From assembly GCF_003605435.1 (NCBI RefSeq), contig NZ_QXQB01000007.1, positions 124,001 through 188,000 of the forward strand: a stretch of DNA of 64,000 bases. Reading direction: 5' to 3'. Below the pieces are notes generated by a model, which made no database searches, was not told the origin of the DNA, and worked only from the letters and a program-made list of their open reading frames with translations. Positions 32,286-40,039 of the stretch are shown piece after piece. The first letter of the stretch is position 1. Every line of letters starts with the position of its first letter. The position numbers and the translations under genes were made by a program. This DNA comes from Paenibacillus pinisoli (GTDB taxonomy: Bacteria > Bacillota > Bacilli > Paenibacillales > Paenibacillaceae).

Positions 32286-33719
32286 CTAGCCGGGGCTGCT
32301 TCCAGGTGAAGACTGTATTTGCCGGGCGACGCGGTCGCCGAGCTCCGGCGATGCCTGCGACAGATAGCCCAGCACGACGCCTCGCGTCTCCTGAGAGATG
32401 CCGGCAAGATCAGCGGCCAGATTATCGACCAGATGCTCCTGCTGCATGGGAGGAAGAGCTTGATAGAACTGGCCGGCCTGCGTGAAGTTGTCAGGCCTCG
32501 GAATGTCGGAGCGCTGCAGACGGCCCTCTACAAGCCGTCCGTCGCCGCTGGTGACAAGATTGGCGGGCGTCCAATTCTCCTGATGATTGACCGGGATTTT
32601 GCGGAAGCCGGGCCCAAGCCGCCGCCGCTGCGAGTCCCAGTAAATATTGGCGCGTCCCTGCAGCATCTTGTCGTCCGATAATTCGGCGCCTTCAAGCAGA
32701 TTGGAAGGCGAGAAGGCGAGCTTCTCTACTTGTTCCATATAGTTGTGGGGGTTGCGGTTAAGCACCAGCCTCCCTACCGGCCTCATGGGGTAGAGCCTTT
32801 CATCCCATATCTTCGTATCATCCAGCGGATCGAAAGGAAGCACGGCCTCATCCTGCGGGTTCATAAGCTGCACATACAGCCCGTATTCTACCGTCTTGCC
32901 CGCTGCCAAGGTGTCGTATAGGTCCTGCCCGGCGTAATCGGGGTTCTCGGCAATCCATTTGGCTGACTCCTGACGGTCTATGTACTGAATGCCTTCGGCC
33001 GGAATCCAGTGATACTTGACGTACACGCGTGCGCCTTGCGCGTTCCTCCATACATAAGTATTGACGCTGTGTCCCGGAATGTGGCGAAGACTCTTGACCG
33101 TGCCTGCGTCAGAATAGAGGTAGAGAAGGAAATGCGTCGCTTCCGGCGCCCGGGCGATAAAGCTCCAGAATCGTTCCGGGTCAAGCAAGTTGTTTACCGG
33201 CGAGGGCAGGAATGCCTTGATCGATTCCGGGAAGCGAATGGCATCCCGCACAAGGAAGACAGGAATATGGTTGCAGACGAGATCGAATACCCCTTCATCG
33301 GTATAGAATTTGGTGGCAAATCCGCGTACGTTGCGGGATGTGTCCGGTGTGCCCCGGTTGCTGACGGCCAGGGAGAAGCGTACGGTTACGGGAACCTTTT
33401 GGCCGGGGCTTTGGAGGAAGCCAAGCTTGGTATAAGGCGTCATGGAATGAACGGTCTCGAAGTAGCCGAAGGCGCCGTAGCCCTTGACGTGAACCGGCCT
33501 TTCCATGATTTTCTCGTGAACAAAAGTCTCCAGCGTCTCATGCAGGATGTTGTCCTGCTCTAGTACCGGGCCGCGGTCGCCTACGGTCTGCGAATGCATC
33601 TCGGCGGGCGCATCGCCGGCCCAATGACCGGAGACATGAGCCTGGCGCTGCTCATCCCCTGCCGCATGCTGCGTTGTTCGGGCGGACGGCTTTTGCGAGT
33701 TTTTGTTGGAGTCAACCAT
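32286..33719 (-). CDS. Haem catalase, monofunctional
   Basis: Cytoplasmic enzyme of 477 residues that splits hydrogen peroxide. ATG 33719 follows GGGAGGT 6 bases upstream. Catalytic His77 lies in MERPVHVKGYGAFGYFE, Asn150 in FDLVCNHIPVFLVRD and the haem-ligand Tyr360 in GRANIYWDSQRRRLG. NRGTPDTSRNVRGFATKFYT is the catalase substrate-channel segment. The C-terminal region is of the small-subunit class (about 480 residues). In spore formers such enzymes can be vegetative (KatA) or spore-specific (KatX); this reading does not decide. It is divergent from the two-component genes and shares a 100-bp gap with them. Confidence 0.95.
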   Translation of the reverse strand: MVDSNKNSQKPSARTTQHAAGDEQRQAHVSGHWAGDAPAEMHSQTVGDRGPVLEQDNILHETLETFVHEKIMERPVHVKGYGAFGYFETVHSMTPYTKLGFLQSPGQKVPVTVRFSLAVSNRGTPDTSRNVRGFATKFYTDEGVFDLVCNHIPVFLVRDAIRFPESIKAFLPSPVNNLLDPERFWSFIARAPEATHFLLYLYSDAGTVKSLRHIPGHSVNTYVWRNAQGARVYVKYHWIPAEGIQYIDRQESAKWIAENPDYAGQDLYDTLAAGKTVEYGLYVQLMNPQDEAVLPFDPLDDTKIWDERLYPMRPVGRLVLNRNPHNYMEQVEKLAFSPSNLLEGAELSDDKMLQGRANIYWDSQRRRLGPGFRKIPVNHQENWTPANLVTSGDGRLVEGRLQRSDIPRPDNFTQAGQFYQALPPMQQEHLVDNLAADLAGISQETRGVVLGYLSQASPELGDRVARQIQSSPGSSPG

Positions 33720-33820
33720 CAATCTACCTCCCATATCTTTGAATGTATCCCTACTACCATATGGTTCAGGTCAGGCATCCATGCCATTACGATGGAATCG
33801 ATAAAAGGAGTGAGTTCCGA

Positions 33821-34498
33821 GTGGCCGCTATTCTTATTGCTGAAGATGATGCTCATATACGCGAGCTGATAAGCGAGCACATGCTGGCTGCCGGCTTCCG
33901 AGTGGTGGAAGCCGGCAACGGCGTCCAGGCGCTGGCTATGGTGCAAGATTCAGAGATCGACCTGGTCATACTCGATATCATGATGCCGGAGATGGACGGC
34001 TGGGAGCTGTGCAAGGCTATTCGCAGCGAGGGAAGGGATATTCCGATCCTTATGCTGACGGCGAAAGGCGAGACGGGCCAGAGGGTAAAAGGCTTCCAGC
34101 TTGGTACTGACGACTATTTGACCAAGCCCTTCGATCCGCTGGAGCTGGTGCTGCGTGTGAAGGCCTTGCTGAGGCGTTACCGAATCGCATACTCTCATAT
34201 TGTGCAGCTGGGCGGAATTGTGTTGAACCGGTTGACCTGCGAGGTTACGCGGGGAAGCGAGAAGCTGACCTTGCCGCTGAAGGAGTTCGAGCTGCTGTTC
34301 AAGCTGGCCAGCTATCCGGGCCAAATCTTCACAAGAGAACAGCTTATTGCCCATATATGGGGAATGGCTTATGAAGGCGATGACCGGACGGTGGATGTGC
34401 ATATCAAGAGACTGCGGGAGCGGTTCAGGGATGAGTCTAACGGGTTCCGCATTGAGACAGCCCGCGGCCTCGGCTACCGGGTTGTGGTTCTGCCATGA
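33821..34498 (+). CDS. OmpR/PhoB-type response regulator
   Basis: DNA-binding response regulator of 225 residues. The GTG at 33821 is 10 bases from AAAGGAG; in-frame ATGs upstream lack such a site. Receiver: ILIAEDDAHIRELISEHMLA, phospho-acceptor Asp in VILDIMMPEMDGWEL (near 50), conserved Thr/Ala-Lys (LTAKGE, LTKPFDPLEL). The C-terminal winged helix (KLTLPLKEFELLFKLASYPG, RTVDVHIKRLRERF) binds tandem direct repeats in this family. It overlaps the kinase gene by 4 bp. Its likely site is the set of GTTCAT repeats before the S41 peptidase gene. Confidence 0.95.
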   Translation: MAAILIAEDDAHIRELISEHMLAAGFRVVEAGNGVQALAMVQDSEIDLVILDIMMPEMDGWELCKAIRSEGRDIPILMLTAKGETGQRVKGFQLGTDDYLTKPFDPLELVLRVKALLRRYRIAYSHIVQLGGIVLNRLTCEVTRGSEKLTLPLKEFELLFKLASYPGQIFTREQLIAHIWGMAYEGDDRTVDVHIKRLRERFRDESNGFRIETARGLGYRVVVLP

Positions 34499-35859
34499 TC
34501 AAGTCGCTTTATATGCGGGTCGTCCTGACCTTTCTGGCTGTCATACTCGCAGCTATCGTGTGCGCTTCTTTGGCGGGACTCCTGCTGTTCCAGAGGGATC
34601 TGAACGCCTTGCAGCAAGAAGAGATGCGGGCAGCGGGAGAGCATGTGCTAAGCGTATATGAGCAGGCAGAGGCGAAGGATCTGGAGCGATTCATCAGGGA
34701 TGTGTCCGCTTTATCCTCGTATCCGGTCCGCATCTTGTCGGAGACCGACCATCAGGAAGCCTATAAATCGATTAACGATACATACGATGTCCGGCTTACG
34801 CTTGAAGCTGTGCAGAAGGTGCTTGGCGGAGAGATCTATCAAGCGGCGATTAAGGCAGAGGGCGCATTCATCGGCTTGCCTATACAGTTCCAAGATGAGC
34901 CATACGCGCTGATCTTATTGTCTTCTTCGAGGAATGAAGGGCTCATTATTCGATTATTCCTTGTTATTCTTGGCCTTGTCTTGCTTGCAGGCAGCTTGTT
35001 TATTCTGTTTGCTGCGGGTTATCTGGTGAAGCCGCTCCAGAAACTGACGTCGGCCACCAGACGTCTGGCCAAGGGCGACTTCGATGTGGCGCTGCGGATG
35101 AAACGAAGAGATGAGATCGGGACGCTGGCGGAAAGCTTCAATGAGATGGCGAAGGAGCTGAAGGAGCTGGAGACGATGAGGGGGGACTTTGTCGCAAGCG
35201 TCTCGCATGAGATTCAGACACCGCTGACGTCCATCTCCGGCTTTGCGAGAACGCTGAGGCATGGCAAGGGGATTGCCGACGAGAAGAGGGACCGTTATCT
35301 CGATATTATTGTCGCCGAGAGCGAGAGACTGTCGCGATTAGGCGACAATCTGCTGGCTCTGGCTTCGCTGGAGTCCAGCCGCCATCCGTTCGAGGCCCGG
35401 ACTTTCCATCTGGATGAGCAAATCAGGAGCGTTGTCGTTGCTTGCGAGCCGCAATGGTCAGCCAAGAGCATTCAGTTGGACGTGGACCTGGGCGCTGCCG
35501 CCTCTATTACAGCAGATGAGGATCAGCTCAAGCAAGTATGGCTGAATGTGCTGGGCAACAGCATCAAGTTTACGCCGGAGGGCGGACGCATTGATGTATC
35601 CCTATCATCAACGCCGGCTTTTCATACAATTACATGGACCGATACAGGCCAAGGCATGTCACCGGAGGAGCTTAGCCGCATATTCGAGCGGTTCTATAAG
35701 GCTGACCGGTCGCGCAGCGGAAGCGGCAACGGATTAGGACTTGCGATTGTCCACAAAATAGTGGAATACCACTATGGAGAGATCGAAGTGCGGAGCCAGG
35801 CGGGACAAGGCACGGCAGTCATCGTCAGGCTGCCGGTCATCCCTCCTTCCCGCGGGTAG
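34495..35859 (+). CDS. PhoR/BaeS-type sensor histidine kinase
   Basis: Membrane kinase of 454 residues for the adjacent regulator. TM1 is at about 8-32, the extracellular sensor at 33-150, TM2 at 152-175 (LFLVILGLVLLAGSLFILFA). HAMP follows (VKPLQKLTSATRRLAKGDFD), then HisKA with HEIQTPLTSISGF as the H-box, and HATPase with NVLGNSIKFTPEGG (N-box), TDTGQGMSPEEL and GNGLGLAIVHKI. The sensor carries no domain I recognise. It is translationally coupled to the response regulator. Confidence 0.95.
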   Translation: MIKSLYMRVVLTFLAVILAAIVCASLAGLLLFQRDLNALQQEEMRAAGEHVLSVYEQAEAKDLERFIRDVSALSSYPVRILSETDHQEAYKSINDTYDVRLTLEAVQKVLGGEIYQAAIKAEGAFIGLPIQFQDEPYALILLSSSRNEGLIIRLFLVILGLVLLAGSLFILFAAGYLVKPLQKLTSATRRLAKGDFDVALRMKRRDEIGTLAESFNEMAKELKELETMRGDFVASVSHEIQTPLTSISGFARTLRHGKGIADEKRDRYLDIIVAESERLSRLGDNLLALASLESSRHPFEARTFHLDEQIRSVVVACEPQWSAKSIQLDVDLGAAASITADEDQLKQVWLNVLGNSIKFTPEGGRIDVSLSSTPAFHTITWTDTGQGMSPEELSRIFERFYKADRSRSGSGNGLGLAIVHKIVEYHYGEIEVRSQAGQGTAVIVRLPVIPPSRG

Positions 35860-35896
35860 AGCTCGGGGTACATGCCATTTATGCCCATTCAGCATG

Positions 35897-35926
35897 CCGT
35901 CACCGGACAGGTGGCGGTTATTTGTT
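35897..35926 (+). terminator. Terminator after the two-component genes
   Basis: CCGTCACC and GGTGGCGG (one T-G pair) form an 8-bp stem with a short loop, followed by TTATTTGTTG. Confidence 0.6.
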
Positions 35927-35928
35927 GT

Positions 35929-35958
35929 GTTCATCACTTAAGTTCATGCTCCGTTCAT
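35929..35958 (+). promoter_or_regulatory. Three GTTCAT repeats: candidate response-regulator site
   Basis: GTTCAT occurs at 35929, 35942 and 35953, with a pitch of 13 and 11 bp. OmpR/PhoP-type regulators bind 6-mer direct repeats with an 11-bp pitch, often just upstream of a -10 box. A -10-like TATCCT follows at about 35969. The site is between the two-component genes and the S41 peptidase gene. Confidence 0.5.
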
Positions 35959-36018
35959 AATTCCCCTCTATCCTCTAGCTGAGCAGCTGCACAATAGAGC
36001 TTAGGAGGAAAAGTCTTG

Positions 36019-37695
36019 ATGGATTCAGTTAAATGGCTGACGGTGTATGAAATGATTTTGGGTGTGCTTCAATTGTTCCTATTGATCTGGTACGCGGTGC
36101 CTGTCACCAGAAGAAGCGCCCGCTGGATTGATTGGGTGCCGGGCGCGGGCATTGTTGTTGCCGCGGCCAGCGTTGTGTCGGGAGATACTTCTTTGCTGGC
36201 ATTGGCGTTTTATTTGCTGACCGCGATTTTATTTTTGAGCACGTTAAGGCGGCTGTTCAGGAGAAATCCTCTCCTAACTCCTCCGAAGCGAACGCTCTAT
36301 AAGGCTGTGCGGATAGCTTTGAGCCTGCTTGGGGTGCTCTTCTTGGGGCTCGCCGTTCAATCGGCCGGGGAACTGCGCTATAACCCGGAGAGCGACTTCA
36401 GCCGAATGAGCTACTCCGACGCTTTCGTCCAATTAAATGAGCGGCTGTCGATTGAATATCCGTTCGGCGAATGGAAGAGGATCGATTGGGACGGTTTGAG
36501 AGAGCGGTATGAGCCACTCTTCGAGCAAGCGGAGCAAACGAAGGACCCGGATATCTACAACAAAGCCTTGCGGCAGTACCTGGCCGAGATGAGAGACGGC
36601 CATATCCGCATAGTGAACGATAAGGTGTATGACAGCCCCGTGTATAAGAGGGAAGGCGGGGGCGGTTTCGGAATAAGCACGATTCGGCTTGATAATGGGC
36701 GAGTGCTGGCAACGCTGGTGTTGAAGGGAAGTCCGGCTGATAAAGCGGGAATTCGAGTAGGCACGGAAATCTTGAAGTGGGACGGGGATGATGCAGGGAA
36801 GGCTTATGAGGCGGTAAGCTGGAGCGATACCCCGAATACGGATCAGAATGAAAACGTAAATCGGGGACGATTCATGCCAAGGGCGCCAATCGGTCAGGTC
36901 GTGGAGGTTGTATACAGAAGCGAGGCAGACGGGGAGGAGCAGACGGCAAGTCTGACCGCTTACGATGACCAATATGAGACGCTGAAACGAACAAGGCCTC
37001 AGCTAACGGTCGAGACGCCGCCGGTTGAGGGACGGATGCTGGACAATGGCTACGGCTATATTCGAATCAGCCGCTTCCTGCCGGGCGCATCGTCGCCCAA
37101 TCCCGCCAGCGACCTCAAGCAGTTGTTGCAATCATTGATGGACGAAGAGATGAAAGGGCTAATCATCGACCTGCGGGATAACCCGGGCGGGGAGGACGCT
37201 CTGGCTGTATGGATGGCTGGACATTTTGTGAGTGAAGTGACGCGTTACTCTTATGTAAGCTACTATAATCGCTATACCAAGAAGTTCGAGCTCAACACTG
37301 GCGAAGATTATAGGATTCGGCCTTCCAAGCCGTATTACGGCGGCAGCATCGCGATCCTGGTCAACGGTCGGACAGCCAGCTCGGGAGAGGGGCTGCCGCT
37401 TGTCTTGAAGGGGAGGCCGAATGTGACGATTATCGGCTTCACAGGCACGAATGGCTCCTTCGGTGTAATGACCAGCCCGATTACGGCGGCAATGCCAGGG
37501 GGTTATATTGTAGAATCGGCAGACGGACGGGCGCAGAATGGGGACGGCATTATTATGGGCGACGGGGATTATACCGGTGCGGGCGGCGCTGTGCCGGACA
37601 TTCGAATTCCGCTTAATGAAGAGACCTTTGCGATGAAGTACATCCAAGGAGAGGATGTTGAGCTGAAGGCCGCCATTGAAGCTCTTGGGCAATAA
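36019..37695 (+). CDS. Membrane-anchored S41 family peptidase
   Basis: Serine peptidase of about 558 residues. ATG 36019 (or the TTG just before it) follows AGGAGG. The N-terminus has about four membrane helices (EMILGVLQLFLLIWYAV, VVAAASVVSG, ALAFYLLTAILFL, LSLLGVLFLGLAVQS). The external part has a PDZ-like domain (ATLVLKGSPADKAGIRVGTE) and an S41 catalytic core (GLIIDLRDNPGGEDAL; the catalytic Ser lies in NGRTASSGEG, near 454). Such enzymes process other secreted or wall proteins. Gene position, 157 bp after the kinase gene and behind triple GTTCAT repeats, suggests that it is a target of this two-component system. Confidence 0.88.
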   Translation: MDSVKWLTVYEMILGVLQLFLLIWYAVPVTRRSARWIDWVPGAGIVVAAASVVSGDTSLLALAFYLLTAILFLSTLRRLFRRNPLLTPPKRTLYKAVRIALSLLGVLFLGLAVQSAGELRYNPESDFSRMSYSDAFVQLNERLSIEYPFGEWKRIDWDGLRERYEPLFEQAEQTKDPDIYNKALRQYLAEMRDGHIRIVNDKVYDSPVYKREGGGGFGISTIRLDNGRVLATLVLKGSPADKAGIRVGTEILKWDGDDAGKAYEAVSWSDTPNTDQNENVNRGRFMPRAPIGQVVEVVYRSEADGEEQTASLTAYDDQYETLKRTRPQLTVETPPVEGRMLDNGYGYIRISRFLPGASSPNPASDLKQLLQSLMDEEMKGLIIDLRDNPGGEDALAVWMAGHFVSEVTRYSYVSYYNRYTKKFELNTGEDYRIRPSKPYYGGSIAILVNGRTASSGEGLPLVLKGRPNVTIIGFTGTNGSFGVMTSPITAAMPGGYIVESADGRAQNGDGIIMGDGDYTGAGGAVPDIRIPLNEETFAMKYIQGEDVELKAAIEALGQ

Positions 37696-37770
37696 TGCTT
37701 GTCCGGCTGCGTATTTGGGCAAGATTATGGTAGAGTGGAAGGAGCAGGACGAGCAGAGAGGAGGACATGT

Positions 37771-38254
37771 ATGTTAGCCGTATTAAGGCAAGTCCAAGGA
37801 GGATATCGGGCACGGTTCGAGCGTCGGCTGAACCATCCCGTAGAGAAGGTATGGGCCATGCTTACGGACAATGAGCAGCTGAAGAAGTGGTTCCCCGAGC
37901 TGCATGTGGATGATTTGCGGGAAGGCGGAGTCATTAAGTTTGATATGCAGGACGGCACGTTCGAGGAGATGGCGATTCTGGAGCTGAAGGATCAGTCGGT
38001 GCTCCAATATACATGGGGCGAGGATCAGGTTCGATTCGAGCTGTACCCGGAGGCGGGCGGCTGCAGTCTTGTGCTGATCGAGGACATTCAGGCCTTAACG
38101 GATCATACGCCGTAGGATCTTGCAGGCTGGCATGTATGTCTCGATGTCATTGAAGCTTTATTAGAAGACAAGACGCTCGATTCACGCATGAGCGTTTGGG
38201 AGATGCAATATACGGAATACAGGCAGCTTGTCGAGCTGCTTCAGAAGAGCTAGA
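37771..38254 (+). pseudogene. Broken SRPBCC (AHSA1-like) gene: in-frame TAG and later frameshift
   Basis: The ATG at 37771 follows AGGAGG. It opens an AHSA1/START-type SRPBCC protein (GGYRARFERRLNHPVEKVWA, ETDNEQ-like MLTDNEQLKKWFPELH, GCSLVLIEDIQALTDHTP). A TAG at 38113 stops it after 114 codons. The same frame then continues with unmistakable family sequence (DLAGWHVCLDVIEALLEDKT, VWEMQYTEY). Near 38219-38225 a one-base shift is needed to finish QLVELLQKS at the TAG at 38252. Two separate lesions point to decay rather than stop-codon readthrough. A strong hairpin follows. The intact family binds lipids or small hydrophobics, or acts as HSP90 co-chaperone (Aha1). Confidence 0.75.
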
Positions 38255-38260
38255 TGTGTC

Positions 38261-38295
38261 CGGCCCGCCACTGTATGGCGGGCCGGTTCTAATTG
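38261..38295. terminator. Perfect hairpin between convergent genes
   Basis: CCGGCCCGCCA and TGGCGGGCCGG form an 11-bp perfect stem with a 5-base loop, followed by TTCTAATT. Confidence 0.75.
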
Positions 38296-38305
38296 CAGCG
38301 CCCTG

Positions 38306-38782
38306 TTATAATTCGATAGCGTCTTGCCTGGCGAGCGGCGGGTAGGGCATGGAATGGCTCATGTACAGCTGCTGATCAGTGAAGCGGCGTACGCGGTTAT
38401 GGCCCCATTCCGCAACGGTATAGCCGGATCGGACCAGTGTATCCCATGCCGGATGGCATTGAGACGCGCTCAGGACAGCGGCCTTGGCTCCCCAGTTCTT
38501 GCTCTTGATACCGCATAGCCACTCAGGAGCGGTCAACAGAATAATAAGCGATTGATCGGGCTCAGGCGCACGGGCGGACAGCCACTCTTCCATAGTTTTG
38601 AAGGAGGGATGGGCGTAGTCGATACGCAGGACCGTGACCTGAGCGCGTACGGGAATATCATGCCGTGCCATCAGCCTGTGCAGCAAGGCTAGCTCAGACT
38701 GCCTTATCCTTCTCCTGCAATACCACAAGACCAGTGAAATCGCGACTATAGTGACACATAATAGAGTAGGGTATAGGATCAT
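38306..38782 (-). CDS. Single-pass membrane protein, partner of the MauE-like protein
   Basis: Protein of about 158 residues starting at ATG 38782, in the ATGA overlap with the upstream gene. Residues 1-22 form a membrane helix (ILYPTLLCVTIVAISLVLWY) and the rest is cytoplasmic or external: VRAQVTVLRIDYAHPSFKTM, EPDQSLIILLTAPEWLCGIK, NWGAKAAVLSASQCHPAWDT. The order resembles thioredoxin-fold proteins linked with MauE/MauD, but no CxxC active site is present. Function is not recognised. Confidence 0.7.
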   Translation of the reverse strand: MILYPTLLCVTIVAISLVLWYCRRRIRQSELALLHRLMARHDIPVRAQVTVLRIDYAHPSFKTMEEWLSARAPEPDQSLIILLTAPEWLCGIKSKNWGAKAAVLSASQCHPAWDTLVRSGYTVAEWGHNRVRRFTDQQLYMSHSMPYPPLARQDAIEL

Positions 38783-39309
38783 AGCTCTATCGCAATCTCC
38801 TTGCTCCGCTTCAGGCTCGAATATAGCTCCCAAAGCATGGTTCCGCCAGCGATAACGGTTATTCCGGCGAGTGCGATCACGGCTGCATTCATATCGGCGG
38901 GGGAGCGATCGGGCAAAGCGATGCGGCCGCCAGCCAGCAGCATCAGAATAACGTTGCGAAAGACAGGATATTTATTCAGCACTTCAATCTTGCCAAAGCA
39001 AGAGCAGCTGGTATCGTCGCTTTCTTGCAATCGCCGCTTCCGAAACAGCATGACCGTGAATCCCGCGAAGAGCAGGACGGCGAACAAATCCTTCCACATA
39101 TGCAGGAAGCCGAAGCCGTATAGCAAAAACAAGGCAAATTCAGCCGTTAATACGCCCCCTGCCGCCAAGGTTAATAGCTGTCTTGGCAGTATGCGATAGG
39201 CGGCGATAGATAGCCGGAAGTCGGCAAACGACGATCCCAGCTTAGAGAATGCCGCCAGAAAGAACATGGCAGCGAGCAGCATATCCGTTAAATAGGCTAA
39301 TACATGCAT
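38779..39309 (-). CDS. MauE/DoxX-like integral membrane protein
   Basis: Membrane protein of 176 residues with four to five helices. MLLAAMFFLAAFSKLGSSFA is the typical MauE/DoxX start, followed by FRLSIAAYRILPRQLLTLAA. The loop motif CSCFG (residue about 103) is characteristic of MauE, which supports methylamine dehydrogenase disulfide formation with MauD and is widespread as a general thiol-redox membrane protein. The ATG is preceded by GGAGTG. It shares an operon with the single-pass protein at 38306. A SigA-like promoter and a palindrome lie upstream. Confidence 0.82.
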   Translation of the reverse strand: MHVLAYLTDMLLAAMFFLAAFSKLGSSFADFRLSIAAYRILPRQLLTLAAGGVLTAEFALFLLYGFGFLHMWKDLFAVLLFAGFTVMLFRKRRLQESDDTSCSCFGKIEVLNKYPVFRNVILMLLAGGRIALPDRSPADMNAAVIALAGITVIAGGTMLWELYSSLKRSKEIAIEL

Positions 39310-39380
39310 AGGGTCACACTCCTTCTTCCTTCTAACAGAACGTCAGCGATAAGGAAGGGAATTCTAGTTTCATCTCTAAA

Positions 39381-39429
39381 ATGAAATATTTGTATATTTC
39401 ATGCTAGTAAACTATTTGGAGGCTGTCAA
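39381..39429 (-). promoter_or_regulatory. Promoter of the MauE-like operon with palindromic operator
   Basis: On the minus strand TTGACA (39429-39424) and TAGCAT (39406-39401) are 17 bp apart. Directly downstream lies the dyad ATGAAATA/TATTTCAT (39381-39402), followed further on by another TTTCAT at about 39369, so alternating TTTCAT half-sites cover the start of transcription. Placement over +1 suggests repression. Confidence 0.55.
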
Positions 39430-39432
39430 CTA

Positions 39433-39486
39433 AAAAAGATTCATCAAAGCCGCTTACTTTACAGGAAGCGGTCTATGATGAATCCA
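39433..39486 (-). terminator. Terminator of the coat/ADH operon
   Basis: On the minus strand GGATTCATCA pairs with TGATGAATC and ACCGCTTCC with AAGCGG, ending in six T residues. It follows the yraD-like stop at 39491. Confidence 0.85.
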
Positions 39487-39490
39487 AGTT

Positions 39491-39790
39491 TCAGACCGGC
39501 GGGATCTTCATGGCGGTCTCAATGTTCTGCTGATCCAATTGGAATTGCTCGTTCACTTCATGCGTATGATACAAGCCCCGCTGGATCAAGTAGTCGGTGA
39601 TCATCTCATGGGCATCTATCGCTTCTTCAAGCTGCTTGGCCAGAATAGCTATGACCTCCGGGGTGACGCACTCCGTAATGGCCATGGCGTAGTTGCGCAC
39701 CCCGCTCTTCGCGTTCATATGCAGGTCCATGGCAATGACTTCATCGGTCAGCTTATTTACGCCCATCATATATTCCAGTATCGGGTTCAT
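39491..39790 (-). CDS. yraD: CotF-like spore coat protein
   Basis: Spore coat protein of 99 residues with the CotF family pattern: TDEVIAMDLHMNAKSGVRNY, AMAITECVTPEVIAILAKQL, EEAIDAHEMITDYLIQRGLY. The protein is a helical, ferritin-like bundle. The length equals B. subtilis YraD as I recall it. It overlaps the yraE-like gene by 4 bp and is the last gene of a five-gene operon with the order yraG-yraF-adhB-yraE-yraD. This is a sporulation cluster in B. subtilis, so mother-cell expression is likely. Confidence 0.85.
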   Translation of the reverse strand: MNPILEYMMGVNKLTDEVIAMDLHMNAKSGVRNYAMAITECVTPEVIAILAKQLEEAIDAHEMITDYLIQRGLYHTHEVNEQFQLDQQNIETAMKIPPV

Positions 39791-40005
39791 GTTGTGATCT
39801 CCCCTTGCTGCTGAGCATTGGACAGCAGATCTCTCAATTCCTGCAGCTGCTGTGTGGATACTTGTACGTCATGCTGCATGATGCGTATCAGCTCGGGGTC
39901 CGATACCAGAGCCTGCATCGTTTTGGATTTGGTCATGCCAATGGTTTTGAACGCAGCGAGCTCATGAACCTCCAACGTCTCGTGCCATGCATAGCTTTTA
40001 TTCAT
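39787..40005 (-). CDS. yraE: Small CotF-like spore protein
   Basis: A 72-residue protein (ATG 40005 behind GGGAGGAT) with the short CotF-like pattern HETLEVHELAAFKTIGMTKS, KTMQALVSDPELIRIMQHDV. It is closely similar to the small protein at 41572, with the same LEVHE/LELHE, F-K-T and T/AKSK positions. The two small proteins each precede a larger CotF-like gene, so the pair was probably duplicated. Confidence 0.82.
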   Translation of the reverse strand: MNKSYAWHETLEVHELAAFKTIGMTKSKTMQALVSDPELIRIMQHDVQVSTQQLQELRDLLSNAQQQGEITT

Positions 40006-40039
40006 AATTAATACATGATCCTCCCATCCTGGTTGTGGC

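Noticed and set aside
37771..38254. Programmed UAG readthrough or pyrrolysine-like recoding in the SRPBCC gene
   Set aside because: A second, independent frameshift near the end makes decay the simpler explanation.
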